The notes beneath the pieces are model-generated. The model did not search any database and was not told the origin of the DNA. It saw only the letters and a list, made by a program, of their open reading frames with translations. Below are positions 54,208-62,929 of a DNA stretch of 64,000 nucleotides, one piece after another (position 1 is the stretch's first letter; every line of letters begins with the position of its first letter). Origin of the DNA: Hyphomicrobium sp. (GTDB lineage: Bacteria > Pseudomonadota > Alphaproteobacteria > Rhizobiales > Hyphomicrobiaceae); contig PERL01000010.1 in the NCBI GenBank assembly GCA_002928735.1, positions 1 through 64,000 on the forward strand. The letters are read 5' to 3'. The position numbers were made by a program, and so were the translations under genes.

Positions 54208-55275
54208 ATGAGCCGGAAAACGACGTCGCTCATCAAGGCTGCACTCTCCGCGCTGCATTACGCACGCGCTGACACCATGCTTGCGCCGTTAACCGGTGGC
54301 GCGGGCGGGATCTTTACCTTGCACCACGTTCGCCCCGAGCCCCCGCAAGACTTCGAACCCAACCGAATCCTGAAGATCACGCCTGAGTTTCTCGAAGCCG
54401 TACTGAGCGAAGTTCTCGCCGCTGGCTTCGATGTCATTGGCCTCGATGATGTCGCAACCCGCCTCGCCGCTGGACCAGCGGAGCGACCGTTCGCCTGCTT
54501 CACCTTTGACGACGGCTATCGCGACAACCGCGACTACGCCCTCCCGGTGTTCCGCAAATTCGGTCTCCCGTTTACCGTCTTCGTCCCGGCCAACTTCCCC
54601 ACGGGCAATGCCGATCTTTGGTGGCTCGTTCTCGAAGAGGCCATCCGACGTGCCAACACCATCGATGTCCCCTTCGAGGACGGATCGCGCCGTTATGAGA
54701 CGTCGACCGTTGCCGCCAAAGAGCGCGCCTTCCATGAGATCTACTGGCAGCTGCGCCGCATGAATGAAGAGGCCGCCCGCGCCATCGTTTCCGATCTCGC
54801 CTGCCAGAACGGCGTCGACGGCCGCGCCCTAGCGCGCGATCTGCTGCTCAACTGGGACGAACTCCGCGCACTGGCATCAGATCCGCTCGTCACCATCGGC
54901 GCCCACACGAACGATCACTACGCCCTGGCCAAATTGCCGGAAGATCGCGCCCGCGCTGAAATTGTCGAAAGCATCGCCACCCTGGAAAAGGAACTAGGCC
55001 GCCCGTGCCGCCACTTCAGCTTCCCTTATGGCGATCCAGGTGCCGCCGGTGAGCGCGAATTCCGTCTGGCATCCGAGGCTGGGGTCGCCACCGCCGTCAC
55101 GACGCGCAAGGGCCTCATCCACGCCCGTCATCAAAACCGTCTGACGGCCCTGCCGCGCGTTTCCCTTAACGGCGACTACCAGGATACCCGCTTCGTGAAG
55201 GTCTTCATGTCGGGAGCGCCATTCGCCTTGCGCGACGCCGCCAAGCGTCTGTTCGGTGCCACCGCCGCCGCCTGA
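54208..55275 (+). CDS. Polysaccharide deacetylase (CE4/NodB)
   Basis: A carbohydrate esterase family 4 protein of 355 aa. The catalytic base and metal Asp are in FACFTFDDGYRDN and the metal His pair in IGAHTNDHYAL. The late motif FSFPYGDPGAAGEREF also fits. It may trim acetyl groups from the polymer made by this locus. ATG 54208 was chosen; GTG 54175 is also in frame. It follows the co-polymerase gene by 149 bases. Confidence 0.88.
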   Translation: MSRKTTSLIKAALSALHYARADTMLAPLTGGAGGIFTLHHVRPEPPQDFEPNRILKITPEFLEAVLSEVLAAGFDVIGLDDVATRLAAGPAERPFACFTFDDGYRDNRDYALPVFRKFGLPFTVFVPANFPTGNADLWWLVLEEAIRRANTIDVPFEDGSRRYETSTVAAKERAFHEIYWQLRRMNEEAARAIVSDLACQNGVDGRALARDLLLNWDELRALASDPLVTIGAHTNDHYALAKLPEDRARAEIVESIATLEKELGRPCRHFSFPYGDPGAAGEREFRLASEAGVATAVTTRKGLIHARHQNRLTALPRVSLNGDYQDTRFVKVFMSGAPFALRDAAKRLFGATAAA

Positions 55276-55282
55276 AGCCGGC

Positions 55283-55486
55283 TCAGGACTTTTGCATCCA
55301 CTTGATAATCAGGCCGGCCGGGAGCACCCACAATAATCCGGCGACGACGTAGTAGAGCAACTCGATCGACTTGTTAGCTTCGTTGACCTGAAGGATGACT
55401 GCGACCAGCATGGCCCCCAGCGAATAGACCGCAATCACCACCAGCAGCAAAATGGCGCCGACGAGCTTTCGAATGCGGGGTGTCAT
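55283..55486 (-). CDS. DUF2842 small membrane protein
   Basis: A 67-aa protein with two membrane helices (LVGAILLLVVIAVYSLGAMLV and YYVVAGLLWVLPAGLIIKWM), matching DUF2842, an alphaproteobacterial family of unknown function. It is divergent from ctaA with a 117-base gap, a context seen in related genomes. Confidence 0.8.
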   Translation of the reverse strand: MTPRIRKLVGAILLLVVIAVYSLGAMLVAVILQVNEANKSIELLYYVVAGLLWVLPAGLIIKWMQKS

Positions 55487-55603
55487 GCGCGATCCTGTTG
55501 AGTTACTGGTGTTACGTCTCGTCCATGGATGCCGGATTGCATTGCGGACACCCAGCCGAAGCGGCTATCAGATGCCCGTTGGGAGTCAAGCGAGGGACCA
55601 CAG

Positions 55604-56683
55604 ATGGCTCATGCGGCCATGGCCATGGAACGAACGGATGCGGACCGGGTGGTTCAGGCGTGGCTCGCCTCCATCGCGGTGCTCGTTCTGCTCATGATCA
55701 TCGTGGGTGGCGCCACGCGCCTCACCGATAGCGGGCTCTCGATCACCGAATGGAAGCCGATCTTGGGCGCCATTCCTCCCCTCAACGAAGCCCAATGGCT
55801 CGAAGCGCTGGAGAAATACCGGCAGATCCCCGAATATCAGATCGTCAACAAGGGTATGTCGCTCGACGAGTTCAAGTTCATCTATTGGTGGGAGTGGGGC
55901 CACCGCTTCCTCGGCCGCATCATCGGCCTCGCTTTCGCGCTTCCCCTCGCCATCTTCGCATGGCGTGGCATGCTCCGCCCCGGCACGCTGCCAAAGTATC
56001 TCGGCGTCCTAGCGCTGGGCGGCCTGCAAGGCGCCATCGGCTGGTACATGGTCTCATCCGGTCTTGTTGACCGTATCGACGTCAGCCACTACCGCCTCGC
56101 CCTTCACCTCTCCGTCGCGTTCTTGATCCTTGGCCTGCTCGTCTGGCTCGCCATGGATCTGCGCGACACGCCCGGCATCATCCGCAGCGCGCCCTTACCC
56201 GCCAACGCTGCGGCGGTCGCCCTGATCATCGTGCTCATCGTCTTCGCGCAGGTCGCACTCGGCGCATTCGTGGCCGGTCTGAAGGCCGGCTTGGCCTACA
56301 ACACGTGGCCGCTCATGAATGGCCAATTCGTTCCCGATGACATCTTCGCGCTGTCGCCGTGGCTTATTAACTTCGTCGAGAACGCCGTCACCGTGCAGTT
56401 CAATCACCGCCTCGTCGCCTACATTGTGGTGGCGCTCGGGCTCTGGCATTGCGTAAGCATTTTGCGTTCGCGAGCGAGTGGCGAAATCCGTTCCTCCGCG
56501 CTGCTCCTCGCCGTTGGCCTTCTCTCCCAGATGGCACTGGGCATCGTCACGCTGCTGCACGCCGTCCCCATCGGCCTCGGCATCGCCCACCAAGGCTTCG
56601 CCGCCATTGTGCTGGCCATCGCCGTCCGCCACCTCTGGCTCGTGCGCCACGCGACAGCCAGCCAAGTGTCACTTGTGAGATAG
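55604..56683 (+). CDS. ctaA: Haem A synthase (CtaA/COX15)
   Basis: An integral membrane enzyme that oxidises haem O to haem A for aa3-type oxidases, 359 aa. It has eight helices; signature parts are VGGATRLTDSGLSITEWKPI, the His segment FIYWWEWGHRFLGR, and the second His-containing half VQFNHRLVAYIVV and LGIAHQGFAAIVLAI. ATG 55604 was chosen from the SD GCGAGGG; an earlier in-frame ATG at 55529 is less likely. Confidence 0.95.
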   Translation: MAHAAMAMERTDADRVVQAWLASIAVLVLLMIIVGGATRLTDSGLSITEWKPILGAIPPLNEAQWLEALEKYRQIPEYQIVNKGMSLDEFKFIYWWEWGHRFLGRIIGLAFALPLAIFAWRGMLRPGTLPKYLGVLALGGLQGAIGWYMVSSGLVDRIDVSHYRLALHLSVAFLILGLLVWLAMDLRDTPGIIRSAPLPANAAAVALIIVLIVFAQVALGAFVAGLKAGLAYNTWPLMNGQFVPDDIFALSPWLINFVENAVTVQFNHRLVAYIVVALGLWHCVSILRSRASGEIRSSALLLAVGLLSQMALGIVTLLHAVPIGLGIAHQGFAAIVLAIAVRHLWLVRHATASQVSLVR

Positions 56684-56743
56684 CGCCGCCCACCGCAAAC
56701 TGCTGATGTCTTTCAGACCAATCCCGCATTGGCAGAGGCATTC

Positions 56744-57805
56744 GTGAGCATCTTCAGCGCAACGCCAGATATATTTCCGTTGAACGTCTCGTTGAAGACG
56801 CGGCCGGTCTCGTTTTCATTGAGAACCCATCTCGCCCAGGCCATTCCAACCGTCTTTTTATCGCTCTTCTGGACGATTCTCGGCACGTCAGTGCTCTACG
56901 CCTGGGCGGATCCGTTGAGCCCTTGGCCGGGAGACGGCCTCGCGAACCGCGCCCTCGCGCTCCTAGCCCTCTTGCTCTTTCTCGTCTTCGGCGTCGCCGG
57001 CTGGCTCTGGCCCGCCGCCAATGAAGCCCTGCGCAAAGTCGACGTTGAAATCGGCGACACCACGGTGCACGTCAAATCGGCGGACCTTCTGGGTCAGCGC
57101 ACGTGGTCCAAGCCGCTAGCCGACTACGACGGCCTGTTGATCGAAAACTGGGGCACACGCAGCGTAGGCAACGACAAAATTGCGGTCGCCGCCGTTGTTC
57201 TCAAACACCGCGACGACCGCTTTACGATCCCACTCGTCATCGACGGAGCCTTGCGCGTGAAGGCCCCCGCTGCACGCCGCAAAGCCGAACAACTGGGCCT
57301 CACGTTGTTGGCCGATACCATCGCCGCACCCGATGGAACGCCGCTTGCCGGCAATCGCATCGTTGTCAACGGGTTCCAGGCCCTCAAGGTCAAAGTGCTC
57401 TATGCGCTCGTCTCAATCGGCGGCTTGGCAGGCGCCGGATGGCTCGCATTCCTCGCACACCATCAATCAGACCCAGCTCTGCTCGCCGCCAGCATCGCCG
57501 CCCTCGCAGTGGCCGCGGCAATGCATCTTTTCGCCAGCCGCTACGTCACCGCTATGCAGGGGGATTCCACTACGGTCACCATTGAGACGGCGGCCTTCCT
57601 GGCGCCAGCCCAGCGGCTCGCCCGCACGTCCATCATCGAGATCGGCTACCGCGAAGGCCGCTCCGCGCCCGGCATGGTCCAATCCGTTCACGCGCCATGG
57701 GTGAAGGTTCGCGTCTCCGGTTATCGGCTGCCGTTTATCGTCGACATGCAATCCGACTATGTCGACGAAGCAGCGCTCCAGAGCCTATCCAAGCCCGCCG
57801 ATTAA
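56744..57805 (+). CDS. Hypothetical membrane protein downstream of ctaA
   Basis: A 353-aa protein with about four hydrophobic helices: two near residues 30-90 (IPTVFLSLFWTILGTSVLYAW; ALALLALLLFLVFGVAGWLW) and two near residues 220-265. They separate two soluble stretches; the layout resembles PH-like bacterial membrane proteins but I do not recognise the family. GTG 56744 follows AGAGG with 5-base spacing. It is 60 bases after ctaA, possibly the same unit. Confidence 0.65.
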   Translation: MSIFSATPDIFPLNVSLKTRPVSFSLRTHLAQAIPTVFLSLFWTILGTSVLYAWADPLSPWPGDGLANRALALLALLLFLVFGVAGWLWPAANEALRKVDVEIGDTTVHVKSADLLGQRTWSKPLADYDGLLIENWGTRSVGNDKIAVAAVVLKHRDDRFTIPLVIDGALRVKAPAARRKAEQLGLTLLADTIAAPDGTPLAGNRIVVNGFQALKVKVLYALVSIGGLAGAGWLAFLAHHQSDPALLAASIAALAVAAAMHLFASRYVTAMQGDSTTVTIETAAFLAPAQRLARTSIIEIGYREGRSAPGMVQSVHAPWVKVRVSGYRLPFIVDMQSDYVDEAALQSLSKPAD

Positions 57806-57824
57806 CAACGGGACTCGGCTAAAC

Positions 57825-58757
57825 TTACGCAACGCCCAGCATCAGCTTGATGTTCTGAACGGCAGCCCCGGCCGCACCCTTGCCGAGATTGTCGAGCCGC
57901 GCCACGAGCACCGCATGGTTCAGCCCCGGCTTCCCGAAAACGAACAGCTCCAGATCGTCGCTGCCGTTCAAGGCTTCCGGTTCAAGCCGCGTGAGAGTGC
58001 TGGCAGCGCCCTCGATCACGCGCACGGTCTTCGATCCCGCGTAGTGGCGAACAAGTGCCGCTTCGAGATCGACCCCATGAACCTTGCCCGGCAACAGATC
58101 CAGATGCAGCGGAATCGACACCAGCATGCCCTGCCGGAAATTACCGACCGACGGAACAAAGATCGGCCGCCGCGTCAGGCCCGTGTACGCCATCAGTTCC
58201 GGCACGTGCTTATGTTCGAGCCCCAAGGCATAGAGCTCGAAATTCGGCGCCGTCCGCGCTGGCTCGTACGTCTCGATCATCGCCTTGCCGCCGCCCGAAT
58301 AGCCCGACACGGCATTGACGGTCACCGGGAAATCGGCCGGGATCAAACCAACTTTCACCAAGGGATGCAGCAGAGCGATCGCCCCGGTCGGATAGCAGCC
58401 GGGGTTGGCGACGAACTTTGCAGATCGGATTTTGTCGGCCTGATCTGCATCGAGTTCCGCGAATCCATAGACCCACCCGATTGCCACGCGATGCGCTGTC
58501 GAGGCGTCGACGATCTTCGGTGCGTTCGCCCCCAAGCCTTCCGCCAGCACCACAGCCTCCTTCGCCGCCTCGTCCGGCAGGCAGAGCACGGCGAGATCGG
58601 CCTCGGCCATCAAGGCTTGGCGCGCAGCCGCATCCTTGCGCTTCTCCGCTGCAATCGAGAGCACGCGAATGGCGCGCTCATCGGCCAATCGCTCGCGGAT
58701 CTGCAGGCCCGTCGTGCCGGCCTCGCCATCGATGAAAACCGTCTTCGCGTCTGCCAT
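57825..58757 (-). CDS. argC: N-acetyl-gamma-glutamyl-phosphate reductase, type 2
   Basis: The third step of arginine synthesis, NADPH reduction of N-acetylglutamyl phosphate, 310 aa as in the short AGPR type 2. The NADPH motif is FIDGEAGTTGLQI, the catalytic Cys lies in NPGCYPTGAIALL, and the conserved late part is VPSVGNFRQGMLVSIPL. ATG 58757 has a GAAGGG SD. It is just downstream of terC on the same strand. Confidence 0.94.
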   Translation of the reverse strand: MADAKTVFIDGEAGTTGLQIRERLADERAIRVLSIAAEKRKDAAARQALMAEADLAVLCLPDEAAKEAVVLAEGLGANAPKIVDASTAHRVAIGWVYGFAELDADQADKIRSAKFVANPGCYPTGAIALLHPLVKVGLIPADFPVTVNAVSGYSGGGKAMIETYEPARTAPNFELYALGLEHKHVPELMAYTGLTRRPIFVPSVGNFRQGMLVSIPLHLDLLPGKVHGVDLEAALVRHYAGSKTVRVIEGAASTLTRLEPEALNGSDDLELFVFGKPGLNHAVLVARLDNLGKGAAGAAVQNIKLMLGVA

Positions 58758-58779
58758 GGCCACGCCCTTCGCTTAAACC

Positions 58780-59544
58780 TCAGCCACCCGCACCTGGCCC
58801 CAACCCAATCCGGTGCAGGAAGCCCTGCCAAATCGTCTCCGAGCAGCCGACGCCGTAAGCCGCGCACGCGACGTGGTGGCTGTCGCGATAGATCATGTCG
58901 AGGGCCACATACAGAATGATGATAAGGCCGACCCACGCGATCCAGGGATATTTGTGCAGGAGTTTGGCGATATAGGTCGAGGCCACCGCCATCAGAATGA
59001 TTGCCACCGCCAGACCGATTACGAGCACGAGCGTCGATTCACCCGCCGCTCCTGCCACTGCCAGAACATTGTCGAGCGACATCGAAAGATCGGCCAAAAT
59101 GATCGTCCACAGCGCCGACCAGAACGGCACCTCGCTGCCCGTCGTCGTCGTGTTCGCAAGTCCTGCCTCCACCTCTTCGATCGAATGCTCGTCCCCGTCC
59201 ATGATCTGACGGTACATTTTCCAGCACACGAACAAGAGCAGCAGCCCGCCCGCAAGCGTCAGGCCGATCACCTGCAACATCTGCTGCGCCACCGCCGAGA
59301 ACATGATGCGCAGAACAACCGCGCCCGCGATCCCCCAGAAGATCACCTTGGCGCGCATCGACGGGTGAACCTTTGATGCGGCCATGCCGACGACAATCGC
59401 GTTGTCCCCCGCCAGCGTCAGGTCGATCAGCAGGATGTTGAACAGTGCCACCCAGTGCGTCTGCCACCAAGCTGGCGAGAGCAGTAGCCCGATGTCCGTA
59501 ATGACGGTGTCGATGATCGATCCGGCGCCTGCCAGCAGATCCAT
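58780..59544 (-). CDS. TerC family integral membrane protein
   Basis: A seven-helix TerC-family protein of 254 aa, a family linked to tellurite resistance and metal (Mn2+) export. The two conserved membrane motifs are LIDLTLAGDNAIVVGMAA and ILADLSMSLDNVLAVAGAA, each with the key Asp-Asn pair. ATG 59544 follows GGAGAG. I found no yybP-ykoY-type leader upstream. The exported metal is inferred. Confidence 0.88.
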   Translation of the reverse strand: MDLLAGAGSIIDTVITDIGLLLSPAWWQTHWVALFNILLIDLTLAGDNAIVVGMAASKVHPSMRAKVIFWGIAGAVVLRIMFSAVAQQMLQVIGLTLAGGLLLLFVCWKMYRQIMDGDEHSIEEVEAGLANTTTTGSEVPFWSALWTIILADLSMSLDNVLAVAGAAGESTLVLVIGLAVAIILMAVASTYIAKLLHKYPWIAWVGLIIILYVALDMIYRDSHHVACAAYGVGCSETIWQGFLHRIGLGPGAGG

Positions 59545-59660
59545 GTCGCAACTCTCCAAAGGCTGGCTGAATGAGCCAAATTCGATCGCAGCAATAGGCG
59601 ATCCACATGCCTCGGGCTATGTGGCACCCTGCGCGTGTCCGGGCAAGCAGGGACCCGGGC

Positions 59661-59695
59661 AAAACACAAACAGCCCGCTCGAGAGGAGCGGGCTG
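59661..59695 (-). terminator. Rho-independent terminator of rplM-rpsI
   Basis: A 10-base perfect stem, CAGCCCGCTC/GAGCGGGCTG (59671-59680 and 59686-59695), with a 5-base loop; on the minus strand it runs into TTTGTGTTTT. It lies 25 bases after the rpsI stop. Confidence 0.9.
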
Positions 59696-59720
59696 CTTGC
59701 GAAACGATGAGAACGGCCGT

Positions 59721-60200
59721 TTAGCGCTTCGAGAACTGGAAGCTGCGGCGAGCCTTCATGCGGCCGTACTTCTTGCGCTCGACGGTGCGGCTGTCGCGCG
59801 TGAGGAAGCCGCCCTTCTTCAGAACGCCGCGCAGCTCCGGCTCAAAGTAGGTGAGCGCCTTGGAGATGCCGTGACGCACCGCACCGGCCTGACCGGACAG
59901 ACCGCCCCCGGCAACCGTCACGCGGATGTCGTACTGCGTCAGACGGCTGGCCGCGTTCAACGGCTGCTTCAGGAGCATCTGCAGAACGGGGCGCGCGAAG
60001 TACTTGGTGTAGTCCTTCTCGTTCACCGTGATCACGCCCTTGCCGGGCTTGATCCAGACGCGGGCGACCGCGTCCTTGCGCTTGCCCGTCGCGTAAGCGC
60101 GGCCAAGCTTGTCGAGCTTCTGCACATGCACCGGCGCATCGGCGGGCGCTGCGGTCTTGATGGCGCCGAGATCACTCAGCGTCTTTGCTTCGGTTGCCAT
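59721..60200 (-). CDS. rpsI: 30S ribosomal protein S9
   Basis: Small-subunit ribosomal protein S9, 159 aa. The core begins at [21 protein letters not shown] and ends with the conserved basic tail [17 protein letters not shown] that reaches the P-site tRNA. It has the typical alphaproteobacterial 30-residue N-terminal extension. It is 5 bases after rplM. Confidence 0.97.
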   Translation of the reverse strand: MATEAKTLSDLGAIKTAAPADAPVHVQKLDKLGRAYATGKRKDAVARVWIKPGKGVITVNEKDYTKYFARPVLQMLLKQPLNAASRLTQYDIRVTVAGGGLSGQAGAVRHGISKALTYFEPELRGVLKKGGFLTRDSRTVERKKYGRMKARRSFQFSKR

Positions 60201-60205
60201 GTGAC

Positions 60206-60667
60206 TTAGGCCCTCGAGTTTTTACGGTTGAGCGACGCAACATCGACGCTGGTCGGGTTCTGGGCCACGTGCGGATGCTCTGCGCCCTTATAAACGCGCA
60301 GGTTACGCATCAGCTGCCGCTGCAGCGGACCGCGCTTCAACATGCGCTCGACGGCCTTGGTGATGACGCGCTCGGGGAAGTTGCCCTCGAGCAAACGCTT
60401 CGGCGTCGTTTCCTTGATGCCGCCCGGATAGCCGGTGTGGCGGTAATAGACCTTGTCGACCGTCTTGTTGCCGGTGAAGACGACCTTCTCGGCATTGATG
60501 ACGACGACGTTGTCGCCGCAATCGACGTGCGGCGTATAGATGGCCTTGTGCTTACCCTTGAGGCGGGTGGCGATCAGGGCGGCGAGACGGCCGACGACGA
60601 GACCGTCGGCGTCAATCACGATCCAACCCTTTTCCACCTCGCCGGGCTTGGCGACGTAGGTTTTCAT
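60206..60667 (-). CDS. rplM: 50S ribosomal protein L13
   Basis: Large-subunit ribosomal protein L13, 153 aa, with [34 protein letters not shown] and [16 protein letters not shown] 60667 ([11 protein letters not shown]) is canonical; the longer in-frame form is not. It heads the rplM-rpsI operon. Confidence 0.97.
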   Translation of the reverse strand: MKTYVAKPGEVEKGWIVIDADGLVVGRLAALIATRLKGKHKAIYTPHVDCGDNVVVINAEKVVFTGNKTVDKVYYRHTGYPGGIKETTPKRLLEGNFPERVITKAVERMLKRGPLQRQLMRNLRVYKGAEHPHVAQNPTSVDVASLNRKNSRA

Positions 60668-60742
60668 GGTGTCAGGTTCCAGCCTGGAGAGTTCGGAAGC
60701 GCTCGGTGGAGCGCATGCGGGCCTTGCGCCCGGATGAGAGGG

Positions 60743-60772
60743 CCAATACGGCGAGTTTAGCGCCTTAGTCAA
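60743..60772 (-). promoter_or_regulatory. Possible rplM promoter
   Basis: On the minus strand TTGACT (60772-60767) and TATTGG (60748-60743) are separated by 18 bases, upstream of rplM. The -35 is near consensus and the -10 is weak, so this is only a candidate. Confidence 0.35.
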
Positions 60773-60841
60773 GTGACATTCTCACCGAATCCCGTTCAGA
60801 TGGCGCAAAAACTTCAAGAAAACCAAGTCAAATATCAAGCA

Positions 60842-60877
60842 GGTATTATAATACCAATATAAAGGTAATATGATACC
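60842..60877. promoter_or_regulatory. Two tandem GGTA-N6-TACC operator-like palindromes
   Basis: A perfect 14-base palindrome, GGTATTATAATACC (60842-60855), is followed 8 bases later by an imperfect copy, GGTAATATGATACC (60864-60877); centres lie 22 bases, about two helix turns, apart. The first contains TATAAT. This looks like a pair of repressor sites controlling the secreted protein gene 157 bases downstream. Confidence 0.5.
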
Positions 60878-61033
60878 AGTCCGCGGGACATTTCTTTATG
60901 GCAACCAATCTTGCCCGCAAGTGTTCTGGTCCCGCGCCCCGAACATCCTTAATACGGTCTTAGTCTTAGGTCATCAGACCGCCTCGATACGCCAGCTAAA
61001 CAGCGTTCGTCCTTCGTCGTCCGGAGACCACCC

Positions 61034-61654
61034 ATGATCCTCCAACGCCGTCCATTCACCGCCCTGAACCGCGGGCTCGCGATACTGGCCTCGGCCGTTG
61101 TCGTGCTGGCTGCCGCGTGGTCCAGCCCGCTCGCAGCCCAGGACGTCGAGGAACTGAAGCAGATTGAATTGACCGACAAGCAGGTCGGCGGGTTCATCGC
61201 TGCTCAGAAGGACCTACAACCCCTGTCGGCCAAGCTCTTGGAAGGGGGCGATAAACCGGACGACGCCCTCAAAGGCGAATTGGACAACATCGCCAAAAAG
61301 CATGGCTTCGCCGACTTCAACGACATGGAAATCGTCGGCGCCAACATCTCCATCGTCCTCGACGGCCTCGATCCGAAAACCGGCGATTACACAGACCCGG
61401 TCGAAAAGATGAAGCTCGAACTGGAAAACATCAAAGCCGACGCCTCCATCCCCGACGACGACAAGAAGCTCGTCATCGAAGACCTCAATCAGGAAATTGC
61501 CGCTGCCAAGCCGCTCCAGTTCCAGTCGAACATCGACGTCGTCAAAAAGTACCAGCCCGATCTGGAGAAGCTCACCGTCGACAGTTCCGGCGAGAGCCAG
61601 CCCGAAGGCAGCGCGCCTCCCGCCGCCGAGCCCCAACCTGCCGATAAGAAATAA
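61034..61654 (+). CDS. Secreted hypothetical protein, 206 aa
   Basis: A protein with a clear signal peptide (ILASAVVVLAAAWSSPLAAQ) and a soluble, mainly helical, acidic mature part of about 175 residues with a Pro/Ser/Glu-rich tail. I do not recognise a domain. The ATG follows GGAGACC. Two operator-like palindromes lie upstream. It ends 14 bases before the crotonase gene, perhaps the same transcript. Confidence 0.7.
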   Translation: MILQRRPFTALNRGLAILASAVVVLAAAWSSPLAAQDVEELKQIELTDKQVGGFIAAQKDLQPLSAKLLEGGDKPDDALKGELDNIAKKHGFADFNDMEIVGANISIVLDGLDPKTGDYTDPVEKMKLELENIKADASIPDDDKKLVIEDLNQEIAAAKPLQFQSNIDVVKKYQPDLEKLTVDSSGESQPEGSAPPAAEPQPADKK

Positions 61655-61668
61655 CGTCGGGAGCAGTG

Positions 61669-62484
61669 ATGAGCGGCAACGCAGGATCTGACCAGCCGCC
61701 GGTGCGCGTGGAGCGGCCGGAGTCCGGTGTGGCGGTGCTGTTTCTCGACAGGCCGCGGCAGCGCAACGCACTTTCGATCGCTATGTTGGCCGCACTTCAT
61801 GGTGAACTCGCCACGCTTGGCAGCGATCCCTCCGTTGCAGCGATCGTTATTGCCGCCGAAGGTCCCGGCTTCTGCGCCGGCCACGATCTGAAGGAACTGA
61901 CTGCCCACCGCGACGACCCCGATGGCGGCCGCATCTTTTTCACCGAAACCATGACCCGCTGCGCCGAACTCATGCAGGCGATCGTCGCCTGTCCCAAGCC
62001 GGTCATCGCCGCCGTCCACGGCATCGCCACCGCCGCCGGCTGTCAGCTCGTCGCCACCTGCGATCTAGCCGTCGCCGAGGATGACAGCCGCTTTGCTACG
62101 CCCGGCGTCAACATCGGTCTCTTTTGCTCAACGCCCATGGTCGCGCTCGCCCGCAACGTGCCGCGCAAACGCGCCATGGAAATGCTGCTGCTCGGCGAAA
62201 TGATGGGCGCTGCGGAAGCCGCCGAATACGGCCTCGTCAACCGCGTCGTCGCCAAGGGCGAAGCTTTTGCCGCAGCTCTCGACATGGCCCGCATCATCGC
62301 ATCCAAATCACCCCTCACCATCGCCATCGGCAAGAAAGCGTTCTACGACCAGATCGATATGCCGCTCAGCGCCGCCTACGACTTCGCTGCCAAAGTCATG
62401 GTCGAGAACATGCTCAAGGCCGACGCCGCCGAAGGCATCGGCGCCTTTCTCGAAAAGCGCGACCCCGTCTGGAAGGGATGCTGA
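61669..62484 (+). CDS. Enoyl-CoA hydratase/isomerase family protein
   Basis: A crotonase-fold protein of 271 aa acting on acyl-CoA thioesters. The oxyanion-hole segments are GPGFCAGHDLKEL and VHGIATAAGCQLVATCDLAVA. The catalytic positions after ATPGVNIGLFCSTPMVAL lack the usual Glu pair, as in the ECHDC3-like group, so the exact reaction is unclear. ATG 61669 follows GGGAG. It directly precedes the CoA-binding protein gene. Confidence 0.85.
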   Translation: MSGNAGSDQPPVRVERPESGVAVLFLDRPRQRNALSIAMLAALHGELATLGSDPSVAAIVIAAEGPGFCAGHDLKELTAHRDDPDGGRIFFTETMTRCAELMQAIVACPKPVIAAVHGIATAAGCQLVATCDLAVAEDDSRFATPGVNIGLFCSTPMVALARNVPRKRAMEMLLLGEMMGAAEAAEYGLVNRVVAKGEAFAAALDMARIIASKSPLTIAIGKKAFYDQIDMPLSAAYDFAAKVMVENMLKADAAEGIGAFLEKRDPVWKGC

Positions 62485-62485
62485 C

Positions 62486-62929
62486 ATGGCCTTCGCTAAC
62501 CCGAGCGACGCAGACCTCAAAAACCTCCTGCAATCCGCGCGCGTCTTCGCCGTCGTCGGCGCTTCGCCCAAACCCGATCGCCCCGTCTATGGCGTCATGG
62601 AACGCCTGATCGCCAAGGGCTATACGGTCGTCCCCGTCAACCCCGGTCAAGCCGGCGGCGAAATCCTCGGCCAGAAAGTCGTCGCCACGTTGGCCAACGT
62701 GCCAGCACCCGCTGACATCGTCGACATATTCCGCGCCTCCGACGCCGCCCTCGCCGTCGTGGAAGAGGCGATTGCCAACAAGGACCGTCTCGGCCTCAAA
62801 GCCGTATGGATGCAGATCGGCGTTATCAATGACGAAGCCGCCCGCCGTGCCGCAGAAGCCGGGCTGACTGTGGTTATGGACCGCTGCCCGAAGATCGAAC
62901 TCGCCCGCCTCGGCGTTAATCGCGAGTAA
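62486..62929 (+). CDS. CoA-binding domain protein
   Basis: A stand-alone CoA_binding_2 Rossmann protein of 147 aa (VFAVVGASPKPDRPVYGVMERLIAKGY; PVNPGQAGGEILGQ; KAVWMQIGVIN; VVMDRCPKIE). The family binds CoA in vitro but its role is unknown. It starts one base after the crotonase stop, and its 3' end overlaps the end of the convergent GH3 gene by 14 bases. Confidence 0.88.
   Translation: MAFANPSDADLKNLLQSARVFAVVGASPKPDRPVYGVMERLIAKGYTVVPVNPGQAGGEILGQKVVATLANVPAPADIVDIFRASDAALAVVEEAIANKDRLGLKAVWMQIGVINDEAARRAAEAGLTVVMDRCPKIELARLGVNRE

Larger units (their letters stand above)
60668..61033. other. 366-base divergent region between rplM and the secreted protein gene
   Basis: No gene is seen. The half near rplM holds a sigma70-like promoter candidate. 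The half near the secreted protein holds an A/T-rich island (about 60820-60880) with two palindromes, listed separately. Confidence 0.5.

Noticed and set aside
59545-59720. Manganese (yybP-ykoY) riboswitch before the TerC gene
   Set aside because: Looked for because TerC genes often carry one; the conserved core is not visible and the only clear structure is the rpsI terminator.
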